Source: Bacillota bacterium
Lineage (GTDB): Bacteria > Bacillota > Clostridia > Lachnospirales > Lachnospiraceae
Direction: 5' to 3'
Length of the DNA: 64,000 nucleotides
NCBI GenBank assembly: GCA_023390555.1
Contig: JAEWCQ010000026.1
Span: 4,381-68,380, forward strand
This document shows positions 7,857 to 16,018 of this stretch, piece after piece (positions within the stretch are counted from its first letter, which is position 1; every line of letters begins with the position of its first letter). The position numbers and the translations under genes are program-made. The notes beneath the pieces are model-generated. The model was not told the DNA's origin. It made no database searches and was given only the letters and a program-made list of their open reading frames with translations.

Positions 7857-10271
7857 ATGACGAGAGAAGAATTGATAGAGCTTGTAAAGCATGAGATTGT
7901 TTTACTGGATGGAGCAACCGGAACAAATCTGCAGGAGGCAGGCATGCCGGTAGGCGTGTGCCCGGAGCAGTGGATTCTGGAGCATCCGCAGACAATGATC
8001 GATTTACAGAAGGCCTATGTGGAGGCCGGAACGAAGATCCTGCTGGCACCGACCTTTACGGCAAATCGGATTAAACTTGCGGAGTATGGTCTGGAGGATC
8101 GGTTGGAGGAAATGAACCGAGGCCTTGTCTCAATATCCAAGGAGGCAGCAGGTTCGCGTGCCTTTGTTGCCGGAGATCTTACTATGACCGGACAGCAATT
8201 ATATCCGATGGGTAATCTGCAGTTTGAAGAACTGGTAGAGGTGTACAAAGAACAGATTCGTGTGCTGGCGGGAGCCGGAGTAGATCTTTTTATTGTGGAA
8301 ACCATGATGAGTCTTCAGGAGACGAGGGCAGCAGTCCTTGCGGTGAAGGAAGAGACGGATCTGCCGGTCATGGTCAGCATGACCTATGAGGCGGACGGCA
8401 GAACATTGTATGGGACAAACCCCGAGACTGCAACGGTCGTACTGCAGAGTCTTGGTGCCGATGCTATCGGCATGAACTGTTCCACGGGCCCCGAAGAAAT
8501 GTTGCTTCCGGTTCAGCATGTGATCGATGTTGCGTCGATTCCGGTACTTGCAAAACCAAATGCCGGACTGCCGGAACTGGAGGATGGAAAGACGGTCTAT
8601 AAGACGACACCGGAGAAATTCGCTGAGGTTGGGGCAAAGCTCGTGGAAGAGGGGGTATGTCTGATCGGCGGCTGCTGCGGCACGACACCGGCGCATATCA
8701 AGGCGCTTGCAGATGCGGTAAGAGGCAAAAAAGCGTATACGCCAAAGACGGAGCAGAAACGTCTTCTGGCTTCGGAGCGTAAAACGGTAGAGATTGATCT
8801 GGACGGACCATTTATGGTAGTCGGCGAGAGAATTAATCCGACCGGGAAAAAGAAGCTGCAGGCAGAATTGAAAGAGGGGAGTTTAAACCTCGTCCGGAAC
8901 ATGGCAAGAGAGCAGGAAGAGAATGGTGCGGCAATCCTTGACATTAATATGGGCATGAACGGAATTGATGAAAAACAGATGATGCTTGAGACCATCTATG
9001 AAGTGACAGGAACGGTCGACTGCCCGCTTTGTATTGACTCTTCCCACGTGGATATCATTGAGGCGGCACTCCGCATCTATCCCGGCCGCGCTTTAATTAA
9101 TTCCATTTCCTATGAGAAGGATAAATTTGAAAAGCTGTTGCCAATCGCAAAAAAGTACGGTGCCATGTTTATTCTGCTCCCGCTTTCGGATCAGGGACTT
9201 CCAAAGGATCTGGAAGAAAAAAGACAGATTGTGCGTACGATTCTGAATGCTGCATTGGATATCGGCATGAAAAAAGAAGATATTGTCGTAGACGGTCTTG
9301 TGGCAACGGTCGGAGCGAATCCGGACGCGGCACTGGAATGTTTTGATACGATCCGCTACTGTAAGGAAGAGCTTGGACTGGCTACCATCTGTGGGCTTTC
9401 GAATATTTCGTTTGGACTTCCCGGAAGACAGGCTGTCAATACTGCATTTTTGACGATGGCGATTGCAAACGGTCTGACGATGGCAATTGCCAATCCTTCC
9501 CAGGAACTTTTGATGAATGCAGCTTTTGCATCGGATATGCTGTTACATAAGCAAGGCAGTGATATCCGCTATATTGCGAATGTAAAGCAGCTGGAAGTGA
9601 AAAACAGCTGCGGGAATACGATCGCGGCTGCAGAGGTAAAGCAGGATGTCAATGAAGTCTTTGAAGCTGTATTAAAAGGCAATAAGGGTTCCGTACTGGA
9701 ACAGGTGGATACGGCACTTGGCAGAGGGGAAGAGCCGGGAACGATCATCAATCAGTCCTTGATACCAGCCATTAATGAAGTAGGCGTACTGTTTGAAAAA
9801 CAGATTTATTTCCTCCCGCAGCTGATTGCCAGTGCACAGACCATGGAGAAAGCAATTTCCTATCTGGAGCCGATGCTGAAGCGGGGAAATCAGGAAGTGG
9901 AAATGCCGACGCTTGTCATTGCAACCGTGGAAGGTGATATTCATGATATCGGTAAAAATCTCGTGGTTTTAATGCTCAAAAATTACGGCTATCGTGTTAT
10001 TGATCTTGGCAAGGACGTTGCAGCAGATCAGATTATACAGACTGCGCTGGAGGAACATGCTGCGCTCATTGGATTGTCTGCACTGATGACGACGACTATG
10101 ATGCGCATGAAGGATGTTGTAGAACTGGCAAAAGAAAAAGATTGTCGAAGCAAGATTATCGTGGGCGGGGCTGCAATTACGCAGAGCTTTGCAGATGAGA
10201 TCGGAGCCGACGGCTACTCCAAAGATGCGGCAGATTGTGTCAGGTTAGTGGAACGACTGCTGTCAGAATAG
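7857..10271 (+). CDS. metH: Cobalamin-dependent methionine synthase without activation domain
   Basis: The 804-residue product contains a homocysteine domain (about 1-290, GMNCSTGP and GGCCGTTP zinc ligands), a pterin-binding domain (about 310-560, GERINPTGKKK), a helical cap and a Rossmann B12 domain with the cobalamin-ligand motif GDIHDIGKNLV near residue 700. It stops at the B12 domain: the roughly 300-residue AdoMet activation domain of E. coli MetH is absent. In Clostridia reactivation is usually supplied by a separate protein. The start ATG sits one base after the preceding stop with GAAGGGAA upstream. It methylates homocysteine from 5-methyl-THF. Confidence 0.93.
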   Translation: MTREELIELVKHEIVLLDGATGTNLQEAGMPVGVCPEQWILEHPQTMIDLQKAYVEAGTKILLAPTFTANRIKLAEYGLEDRLEEMNRGLVSISKEAAGSRAFVAGDLTMTGQQLYPMGNLQFEELVEVYKEQIRVLAGAGVDLFIVETMMSLQETRAAVLAVKEETDLPVMVSMTYEADGRTLYGTNPETATVVLQSLGADAIGMNCSTGPEEMLLPVQHVIDVASIPVLAKPNAGLPELEDGKTVYKTTPEKFAEVGAKLVEEGVCLIGGCCGTTPAHIKALADAVRGKKAYTPKTEQKRLLASERKTVEIDLDGPFMVVGERINPTGKKKLQAELKEGSLNLVRNMAREQEENGAAILDINMGMNGIDEKQMMLETIYEVTGTVDCPLCIDSSHVDIIEAALRIYPGRALINSISYEKDKFEKLLPIAKKYGAMFILLPLSDQGLPKDLEEKRQIVRTILNAALDIGMKKEDIVVDGLVATVGANPDAALECFDTIRYCKEELGLATICGLSNISFGLPGRQAVNTAFLTMAIANGLTMAIANPSQELLMNAAFASDMLLHKQGSDIRYIANVKQLEVKNSCGNTIAAAEVKQDVNEVFEAVLKGNKGSVLEQVDTALGRGEEPGTIINQSLIPAINEVGVLFEKQIYFLPQLIASAQTMEKAISYLEPMLKRGNQEVEMPTLVIATVEGDIHDIGKNLVVLMLKNYGYRVIDLGKDVAADQIIQTALEEHAALIGLSALMTTTMMRMKDVVELAKEKDCRSKIIVGGAAITQSFADEIGADGYSKDAADCVRLVERLLSE

Positions 10272-10330
10272 CCGCAACCCCAGTAAAATCAGCACTTCAC
10301 AAAAAAGTGAAAAAAGTTGAAAATTAGGGG

Positions 10331-10360
10331 TTGACTTTCAGTGGAATTCCATTGTATAAT
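10331..10360 (+). promoter_or_regulatory. Promoter of the tRNA-Val/tRNA-Met operon
   Basis: TTGACT at 10331-10336 and TATAAT at 10355-10360 are 18 bases apart. A GCGGG/CCCGC hairpin lies in the leader at about 10367-10387. Confidence 0.8.
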
Positions 10361-10394
10361 AGCGAAGCGGGTCACGGGTTGGCCCGCAAAACAT

Positions 10395-10467
10395 GGGATC
10401 TTAGCTCAGCTGGGAGAGCATCTGCCTTACAAGCAGAGGGTCATAGGTTCGAGCCCTATAGGTCCCA
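10395..10467 (+). tRNA. tRNA-Val (TAC)
   Basis: A 73-base cloverleaf with acceptor stem GGGATCT/AGGTCCC (one G-U), D-loop TAGCTCAGCTGGGAGAGC, anticodon loop CTTACAA giving TAC, and T-loop GGTTCGAGCC. The CCA end is not encoded. Confidence 0.95.
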
Positions 10468-10482
10468 TCGTTAACTAAATAT

Positions 10483-10556
10483 GGCGGAATAGCTCAGTTG
10501 GCTAGAGCATACGGTTCATACCCGTAGTGTCGAGAGTTCGAATCTCCCTTCCGCTA
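10483..10556 (+). tRNA. tRNA-Met (CAT), elongator type
   Basis: A 74-base cloverleaf beginning GGCGGAA and ending TTCCGCTA, with D-loop TAGCTCAGTTGGCTAGAGC and anticodon CAT within ACGGTTCATACCCGT. Position 1 is G opposite T, unlike the C1-A72 mismatch of initiator tRNA, so I call it elongator. Its 3' half is repeated in decayed form at 14155-14200, so it may be an integration site. Confidence 0.93.
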
Positions 10557-10569
10557 CTACTTATATGTG

Positions 10570-10619
10570 CTACGCCTAATTGAATGGTGCAATCTCCATT
10601 CGGTTGGGCGTAGATTTTT
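10570..10619 (+). terminator. Long-stem terminator of the tRNA operon
   Basis: An 18-bp stem (10570-10587 with 10596-10613, three G-U pairs) with an 8-base loop is followed by ATTTTT. The two CTACGCC/GGCGTAG ends are exact. Confidence 0.75.
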
Positions 10620-10872
10620 GCTACGAATTTCTTTACCACTTCATGGAGCAGTTTTCTCATTTTCACGAAATAAATTTTCACTTGAGAATCCATTTAATAT
10701 CCCATCTTTAGTCTGTAATAAGTTCACTCGGCATGCCGCCGGCCTTTCCATCCCAATTGCACCTTTTAAAGCGTATGTGATGTTACGATAGGACTTTCCC
10801 CGCGCATACATCATGGTCAAGTGGAGGGCATCCGCCCAGAAAAATGGCTTCCTTGCTTTTCCTGTGGTGCTG
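10620..10872. other. Gene-poor stretch after the tRNA operon
   Basis: No convincing gene. A minus-strand open frame of 79 codons at 10641-10880 has no ribosome binding site. The + strand is open in one frame to about 10963 but without a start. Confidence 0.4.
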
Positions 10873-10893
10873 ATTGCCAAAATTAAGGCAAAG
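10873..10893 (+). repeat. Partial copy D of the island repeat
   Basis: TTGCCAAAATT followed by GGCAAAG matches the first 21 bases of copy C, including the TTGCC/GGCAA inverted repeat. The second half has diverged. It lies upstream of the GNAT gene. Confidence 0.45.
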
Positions 10894-11005
10894 CAGTATT
10901 ACTTTGGAAAAGAGAAGGTAAATAGTATAATATACTATAAATTATTTGTAAATTCAAATGAATAAGATTCAAGGATAAATATATATGAAGAAAGGTAGAG
11001 AATGA

Positions 11006-11509
11006 ATGTGCCTAGAGTATAGAAAAATTAGCGACTTTAGTAGAGGAACACTTTACCAGCTATTGGAAGATGCATATTCCTTTGATGAAAGATGTGCTGA
11101 GTGTTGGAATTCTGACTGGAAAGGATTTGATAACTTTTTCTATGATAATTTGGAAATTGCAGATAAGTATGGTTTTATTACAACTATAGATGGTGAGCCA
11201 ATTGGACATATTTCATGGGACCCAAGAAATATGCCCGAATATGTAGAAATCGGACACAATTGTATAGCTACAAAATATAAAGGAAACGGATATGGGAAAA
11301 GACAATTAAGTGAGGCACTTAATAGAATTTGTAAATATAATGGTTTAAAGAAGATCGTTGTAACAACGAACGGATTTATGATTCCTGCACAAAAAAATTA
11401 TGAAAGTGTTGGATTTAAGCTTAGACAAAAAAGGGAAAATACAGGGATGGCCAATTTTTCAGGTGTATATATTGATTATGAAATAATTACCAATGGTTTT
11501 GGTATATGA
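11006..11509 (+). CDS. GNAT-family N-acetyltransferase
   Basis: The 167-residue protein has the GNAT order: a substrate-side N-terminus, the strand GFITTIDGEPIGHISWD, the acetyl-CoA pyrophosphate loop in ATKYKGNGYGKRQL (Q/RxxGxG type) near residue 95, then KKIVVTTNGFMIPAQKNYESVGF. It should transfer acetyl from acetyl-CoA to an amine; the acceptor is unknown. AAAGGTAG lies upstream of ATG. It is AT-rich compared with genes outside the island, which fits acquisition by transfer. Confidence 0.85.
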   Translation: MCLEYRKISDFSRGTLYQLLEDAYSFDERCAECWNSDWKGFDNFFYDNLEIADKYGFITTIDGEPIGHISWDPRNMPEYVEIGHNCIATKYKGNGYGKRQLSEALNRICKYNGLKKIVVTTNGFMIPAQKNYESVGFKLRQKRENTGMANFSGVYIDYEIITNGFGI

Positions 11510-11515
11510 AAATTT

Positions 11516-11568
11516 CTTGTAAAAATATATTTGAAGTATTATTCTGTTGTTATACATTATTTACCAGC
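11516..11568 (+). repeat. Copy A of the 53-bp island repeat
   Basis: It aligns without gaps to copies B and C. Its best-conserved part is the last 36 bases, with AAGTATTAT, TTATACATT and TTTACCAG blocks. It lies between the GNAT stop and the peptidase start. The remaining bases to 11663 show no gene. Confidence 0.7.
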
Positions 11569-11663
11569 CAGGAATGCGTATGATTATTGAATTATATCCA
11601 TTGGTAGATTTGTTTTAGAAATTTTCAAGAATATAATAAATTTAAAACGAGGGGGATTATTGT

Positions 11664-12221
11664 ATGAATGTATTACTTACATCTTGTGGATTGGAAACAG
11701 AAAAGATTGAAAAAGTATTTAAAGGCATGTTGACAAAGGCACCTTCGGAGATTAGCGCAATGTTTGTTCCAACAGCGGCAATTTCACCAGCTGCTATTAA
11801 TGTACTGCCAAAGTGTTTAAATGATTTACTCAAATGTGCCATCAAACCAGAAAATATATTTGTGTATGACTTGCACGATACAATAGAAGATAACCTCAAG
11901 GATAAATATGATGTAATTTATTTATGTGGGGGGAGTCCAGAGTATCTGTTAAAGAGAATAAACGAAATTGGGTTTCATAATAATCTTCAGGAATTTATAG
12001 ATTGTGGTGGTATTGTAGTTGGGGTAAGTGCAGGAAGCATGATATTTGCTAATAATATGCCCGATAATTTGGGTTTGTTAAAATGCGTCTTAGATGTTCA
12101 TTGTAGTGCTGAAACAAGTGATAAAGCAGGAGAATATAAGAAAGATAGGCAAGAGCGTATAAAATTAGCCGATACTCAGGCAATTATTTTTAGAGATAAT
12201 AATTTTGTTATTATTGAATAA
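11664..12221 (+). CDS. Peptidase S51-like protein (dipeptidase E family)
   Basis: The 185-residue protein has the S51 fold markers: a start MNVLLTSCGLET, FVPTAA, YLCGGSPEYLL, and the nucleophile elbow VVGVSAGSMIF with the catalytic Ser near residue 118. Family members hydrolyse Asp-X dipeptides or act on cyanophycin. The C-terminal histidine/glutamate part (VLDVHCSAET, then AIIFRDNNFVIIE) is present but short, so activity is not assured. The start has a strong GAGGGGG site. It is AT-rich and lies inside the tRNA-flanked island. Confidence 0.82.
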   Translation: MNVLLTSCGLETEKIEKVFKGMLTKAPSEISAMFVPTAAISPAAINVLPKCLNDLLKCAIKPENIFVYDLHDTIEDNLKDKYDVIYLCGGSPEYLLKRINEIGFHNNLQEFIDCGGIVVGVSAGSMIFANNMPDNLGLLKCVLDVHCSAETSDKAGEYKKDRQERIKLADTQAIIFRDNNFVIIE

Positions 12222-12255
12222 TGGCAATTATAAAAAAATGAGTAATCATGAGATG

Positions 12256-12308
12256 GTTGCTAAAATTTATGCAAAGTATTATCTTGTTATTATACATTAT
12301 TTACCAGG
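12256..12308 (+). repeat. Copy B of the 53-bp island repeat
   Basis: It aligns gap-free with copy C over 53 bases with about six differences. It begins TTGC...GCAA (a short inverted repeat) and ends TTTACCAGG. It lies between the peptidase and nitroreductase genes. Confidence 0.75.
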
Positions 12309-12375
12309 AATTCCGATTGCTGGAAGCAAGATTATTAGGAAGAATTGAATGCAACAGTATGCAGAGAGGGCTATT

Positions 12376-13005
12376 ATGAGAGATTTTTATGAGGTAGTTA
12401 ATGCGAGGCGAACAATTAGAGATTTTCAAAACGAGCCCATAGAGAATGAAGTTATTGAAAGAATTATTGCAGCGGGAATGAAAGCACCTACCAATGACCA
12501 CATGAGAGATTGGCATTTCATTGTTATCAAGGATAAGAATACGATTATGAAATTAATCAGTAAAATACCAGATCATATATCGAATGAGGAAATTAATGCA
12601 ATATTGCGAGACTGGAATTTAAACGATTCTTGTCAACAAAATGCCTACAAGGATGCTATTCCGAAACAGTATCAAATGCTGGCAGAGGCTGCTTGTGTGA
12701 TTGTTCCATTGTTTAAACAGAAGACGGATGTATTGCATCCTGAAAATCTTTCTCACTTGAATGGCTATGCGTCAATCTGGTGTTGTATTGAGAATATGTT
12801 TCTGGCGATAACTGCGGAAGGATATTCCTCTGCTTTGCGTATTCCTTTGGAAAATGAGGGAGACTGGGCAAGAAAAGTTTTAAATTTCCCTGATGATTAC
12901 CTTATGCCGTGTTTCATAGCGGTGGGAAAAGAGAATGCAAATGCTTCATATGTGAAGCAAAAAGAATACGCTATAACGAAAAGGATACACAAGAATGTTT
13001 GGTAG
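12376..13005 (+). CDS. Nitroreductase-family FMN oxidoreductase
   Basis: The 209-residue protein begins with the family signature VNARRTIRDFQNEPIENEVIE, whose arginines contact FMN phosphate. It continues with AAGMKAPTNDHMRDWHFIVIKD and SIWCCIENMFLAITAEGYSSALRIP, the usual helix and loop around the flavin. Such enzymes reduce nitro or quinone compounds with NAD(P)H. I preferred ATG 12376 over 12349 because GAGAGGG precedes it at the right spacing. It lies in the AT-rich island directly after repeat copy B. Confidence 0.87.
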   Translation: MRDFYEVVNARRTIRDFQNEPIENEVIERIIAAGMKAPTNDHMRDWHFIVIKDKNTIMKLISKIPDHISNEEINAILRDWNLNDSCQQNAYKDAIPKQYQMLAEAACVIVPLFKQKTDVLHPENLSHLNGYASIWCCIENMFLAITAEGYSSALRIPLENEGDWARKVLNFPDDYLMPCFIAVGKENANASYVKQKEYAITKRIHKNVW

Positions 13006-13480
13006 GTTGAGGATGCGACAAATTCCAATTTAGCGGGCAAGTCAGCTTTCGATTATGAGTAAACGTGAAGTCTATAAGACATGTCTTGTCTGGAGATAAT
13101 ATCGTGGCGTTGTGATGAAAACAGTAGAAATGCAAGTGGTCATCCGGAATCATTTATAGCATATGCTACATCATACATAAACCCTTAAGGTACTTTGAAA
13201 ACGTTATCTCATGAATTGAAAAGAATTGTAAATTACCCATGTGGAATAGTTTTGGATTCGTTGCTTGCTAATGGGAATTCTTTTCATAGGTTCGCTGAGT
13301 TTTAAATTGATGTCGATTCAATTTCCAGATCGTCTAATATTACTTATAGAAGAAAGCGAGATAGTTACGAAAATTTTTGACAAAATGAAAGAATTTCATA
13401 AGTCAAAGAATAAATTCTACTATGGAAATAGCTCTTTCAATTTATAATTGAGGAGAATTTTGTTGGTTTGATGTGTGTCC
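13006..13480. other. Intergenic stretch without a supported gene
   Basis: Short open frames such as 13265-13447 lack ribosome binding sites and recognisable motifs. Several stretches look like decayed coding DNA, but I cannot name a parent gene. Confidence 0.4.
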
Positions 13481-13511
13481 ACCGGTACTCCTATATGGCG
13501 TACCGGTTTTT
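13481..13511 (+). terminator. Terminator hairpin just before repeat copy C
   Basis: ACCGGTAC (13481-13488) and GTACCGGT (13500-13507) are exact complements followed by T-rich sequence. Repeat copy C begins at the next base. Confidence 0.7.
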
Positions 13512-13564
13512 ATTGCCAAAATTCGAGCAAAGTATTATCCTGTTGTTATACATTGTTTACCAGG
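13512..13564 (+). repeat. Copy C of the 53-bp island repeat
   Basis: It is the copy closest to B. It ends 11 bases before the ATG of the membrane protein, and its last bases feed into the GGGAGG ribosome binding site. Confidence 0.75.
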
Positions 13565-13575
13565 GAGGAAAGAGT

Positions 13576-14001
13576 ATGAAGAAAGAAAAATTGAATTACT
13601 TCGAGAAATTGTGTAAGGATTGTGATTCAAAAGAAGAAAATCCAATAGTTATAGTTAGGTTGTTGTTGAAAGAAAAGGTGGAAACAAAAGACGATTTATT
13701 AAGATATAAGGCGGAGGCGTTGAAAGGAGATTATTATGCATTCTTTTCTGTGATAATGTCAATGTCTGCACTGTTAATAGGCATAGCTTCACTATATGTC
13801 TCAATATTTTTTGATAAAAGTGATCTAAGCAATATAGCGGCATTATTTATATTGTGTATTGTTACATTTACCGTACTATATTATTTAAAAAAATCATTAA
13901 GACTTTCTTATATAAATAAATGGCAGGGATATGTTTTAGTAGTAATTGATGAACTGGAAAAAGAGATTGGAAATGGCACATTTTTAAACAAAGAAAAATA
14001 A
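13576..14001 (+). CDS. Small two-helix membrane protein, function unknown
   Basis: ATG at 13576 follows GGGAGGAAAG. The 141-residue product has a charged N-terminal half with a Cys-x2-Cys-like KLCKDC, then two transmembrane segments near residues 55-75 (FFSVIMSMSALLIGIASLYV) and 85-103 (IAALFILCIVTFTVLYYL), and a cytoplasmic-looking amphipathic tail. I do not recognise a family. It is the last gene of the AT-rich island, immediately downstream of repeat copy C. Confidence 0.65.
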   Translation: MKKEKLNYFEKLCKDCDSKEENPIVIVRLLLKEKVETKDDLLRYKAEALKGDYYAFFSVIMSMSALLIGIASLYVSIFFDKSDLSNIAALFILCIVTFTVLYYLKKSLRLSYINKWQGYVLVVIDELEKEIGNGTFLNKEK

Positions 14002-14154
14002 CAGAAATTTATACCGAATTTATACCGGTAAATTAAAAAACGGTATAAAAAATATGAAATGTTGTAAAAAATATTTAATAGAAAAATCTTGTAACCCCTT
14101 TAAATACAGGGGCTTAGAGAAAATATGAAACGATAAGAAAAGAAATCAACGCAT

Positions 14155-14200
14155 TTCAAACCCGTAGTGTTGAGAGTTCTAATTTCCCTTTCACCACTAA
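14155..14200 (+). repeat. Decayed copy of the tRNA-Met 3' half (attachment-site-like)
   Basis: It matches 10515-10560 at 38 of 46 bases with no gaps, starting inside the anticodon loop and running four bases past the tRNA end. Most differences are C-to-T or G-to-T, as expected for an inactive copy. A CCCCT/AGGGG hairpin lies just upstream at about 14096-14112. Confidence 0.75.
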
Positions 14201-14364
14201 GTAAACTTCGAAAAGTAAATACGCTCGAGGTTCTTTCATTTTTTATTTAAAATACCGATTAAGTCATTTATGGACTATTTAAATAAAAGGTAAAGGCGTC
14301 ATAGCCATCATAGTATGATTTGACACTTTAAGAGGATAATAGCTGGATGATTATCGGTAACGAA

Positions 14365-14390
14365 TAAGAGCAGGAATTTTCCTGCTCTTA
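14365..14390. terminator. Perfect hairpin, probable terminator
   Basis: TAAGAGCAGGA (14365-14375) pairs exactly with TCCTGCTCTTA (14380-14390) over a 4-base loop. The T-run is weak on both strands. The surrounding 14201-14540 holds no gene I can support. Confidence 0.5.
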
Positions 14391-14540
14391 TATTTGGTAA
14401 AGAAACGGGAGAGGGGATGGTAGGTCGTTTCTATAAATATAGATTCTGAACAAAGAATAATTTGAAATTAGGAAAAGTTGGAAAATGACGTATCTATTTT
14501 TAAGACTGCATCAAAACCCGAATGATGCTACTCACGCTCC

Positions 14541-14617
14541 GCATTTTATTTCTCCGATAAATAGAACGTACAGACACAGGCTGTGATTTTCACTGTGTCT
14601 GTACCCTAATAAAATGC
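14541..14617 (-). terminator. Nested double-stem structure after the old yellow enzyme gene
   Basis: An outer 10-bp stem (14541-14550 with 14608-14617) encloses a perfect 12-bp stem (14568-14579 with 14593-14604). It begins 16 bases after the stop of the minus-strand gene and so is the likely 3' end of that transcript. Confidence 0.55.
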
Positions 14618-14632
14618 CGCTATATTCTTCTG

Positions 14633-15601
14633 TTAGGTTAACGATTGAATGAACGCTGGATTTTTCAAGAAAGGTCTTGCGAAACCAAACAAATTTACCT
14701 TGCTGGTAGTATATACTTGCTCCATTTCGGCAAGAGTACGAATACCACCTGTTAAAAGAACAGGCGTATCAACCAATTCAGACAGCCTTATTGCCGCTGA
14801 TTTGTAATACAATCGTTCATCTGGTTTGTATTTCCTCCATTGATCACCGCTGACCTCAATTCCATTGATTCCTGCTTGTGCAAGTTGAACAGCCATTTCC
14901 AAAAATTCTTCTGTTGTCAGCCCATTTGGTTTTTCATCGGAAGAATTCATTTTAATCCAGATTGGATAGTCGGCTCCAACTTTTTTACGAATGGCATTAT
15001 AAACTTCCATTACTATGCGGAAACGGTTTGGAACTGATCCGCCATATTCGTCTGTTCTGTGATTAAACAACGGAGAAATGAACTGCGCCAGCAAATAGCC
15101 GTGCGCACAGTGGATTTGTACGCCGTCAAAACCGGCTGCTTTTACGCGTCCGGCTGCCTCTGCGAAATAATCGACCACGTCCTGTATCTCGTCTTTTGTC
15201 ATTTCTTTTGGCGTAAGACCGGAAACAGGATGCGGGACGGCAGAAGGACCAAGTATTCTGGCCTTTTCCGGATATCCCTGGCTCAGGGAGGAACCATGTA
15301 CGATCTGCATCAAAATCTTTGCGTTATCGGAATGAACTGTGTCTACCAAATCCCGATAAGCCTCAATGAAGCTGTCATTGTAGATACCCAGTTGATGTTT
15401 TTCCGGCTGTTCATAATCCGTAATGAAAGTATAGCTGGTAATCATTGTACCGACGTCACCCTGCGCTAAATTCCGATAGATCGATTTGGTGGCGTCTGTT
15501 GGATAACCTTCTTCAGTCGCTTTTCCTTCATAGGTAGCAGAGCGTAAAAAGTGATTTCTTGCCTCCATGTTGCCAATTTGTGTTTTATCAAATAAATTCA
15601 T
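14633..15601 (-). CDS. NADH:flavin oxidoreductase, old yellow enzyme family
   Basis: The 322-residue single-domain protein carries the hallmark segment HCAHGYLLAQFISPLFNHRTDEYGGS, with the substrate-binding His and the FMN-side arginine, plus PIWIKMNSSD and LLTGGIRT phosphate-binding loops. It reduces activated C=C bonds with NAD(P)H using FMN. ATG at 15601 is preferred over 15607 because AAGGAG is seven bases before it. It is divergent from a broken HxlR regulator, the same arrangement as the intact flavin reductase/HxlR pair at 0.3-1.3 kb. Confidence 0.92.
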   Translation of the reverse strand: MNLFDKTQIGNMEARNHFLRSATYEGKATEEGYPTDATKSIYRNLAQGDVGTMITSYTFITDYEQPEKHQLGIYNDSFIEAYRDLVDTVHSDNAKILMQIVHGSSLSQGYPEKARILGPSAVPHPVSGLTPKEMTKDEIQDVVDYFAEAAGRVKAAGFDGVQIHCAHGYLLAQFISPLFNHRTDEYGGSVPNRFRIVMEVYNAIRKKVGADYPIWIKMNSSDEKPNGLTTEEFLEMAVQLAQAGINGIEVSGDQWRKYKPDERLYYKSAAIRLSELVDTPVLLTGGIRTLAEMEQVYTTSKVNLFGFARPFLKNPAFIQSLT

Positions 15602-15704
15602 ATGCATTCTCCTTATATTGATTTTAATATTAGTATAATAGTGATAAGCTGCTATGTATAGAACGCACTATTAAGATAGGTACTATCTATAAGGAGAGTA
15701 TACA

Positions 15705-16018
15705 ATGTCTATGTAGGCCTCGTATAATAAAATTGATTTTGAACCACTTGCCTATGCGATATCCTTCAATGATGAAAAAGGTATATCTTATTAGGGCTAT
15801 GTCAGCTTGAAACCATGCGTTACAGTAAAATCAAAAGGGCACTTGGAAATGTAACTATGTAACTCATAAAGTGTTATCTAATAAGTTAAAAGAATTGGAG
15901 AGTGAGGGCCTGCATCTTCGGAGAGAAGATCCACAGGTGTCTCAAAAAGTAGAGTACAGTCTATCTGAAAAAGATCCTTCACTCATGTCTGAAAGATTTT
16001 GCTATAAATAGTCCTTAG
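15705..16018 (+). pseudogene. Decayed HxlR-family regulator
   Basis: A good AAGGAG and ATG are followed by a stop at codon 4 (15714-15716). Further on, recognisable HxlR pieces appear in shifting frames: PLAYAIS, then MRYSKIKRALGNV, THKVLSNKLKELESEG, REDPQVSQKVEYSLSEK and LKDFAINS. At least one nonsense codon and several frameshifts separate them. The GATAGGTACTATC palindrome upstream resembles the element before the intact HxlR gene at 974, so promoter and operator survive better than the gene. Confidence 0.85.

Larger units (their letters stand above)
10515..14200. mobile_element. Putative tRNA-Met-associated island, integrase absent
   Basis: The left end is the 3' half of the intact tRNA-Met gene (10515-10560). 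The right end is a decayed copy of the same 46 bases at 14155-14200, with 38 of 46 identical. Between them the DNA is clearly more AT-rich than on both sides, and four unrelated single genes (acetyltransferase, peptidase, nitroreductase, membrane protein) are each preceded by a copy of a 53-bp repeat or part of it. Duplicated tRNA 3' ends are the classic trace of site-specific integration. No integrase, excisionase or conjugation gene remains, so it would be a remnant or a passively moved unit. Confidence 0.45.

Noticed and set aside
10641..10880. Minus-strand 79-codon open frame after the tRNA operon
   Set aside because: No ribosome binding site and no motif; it overlaps repeat copy D and lies over a region also open on the other strand.
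13265..13447. 60-codon open frame in the island
   Set aside because: No ribosome binding site, no recognisable motif, AT-rich DNA where chance frames are common.
10873..13564. Integron attC sites
   Set aside because: The repeats lack the R'/R'' core sites that I know, and no IntI is present. Kept only as an open possibility in the findings.
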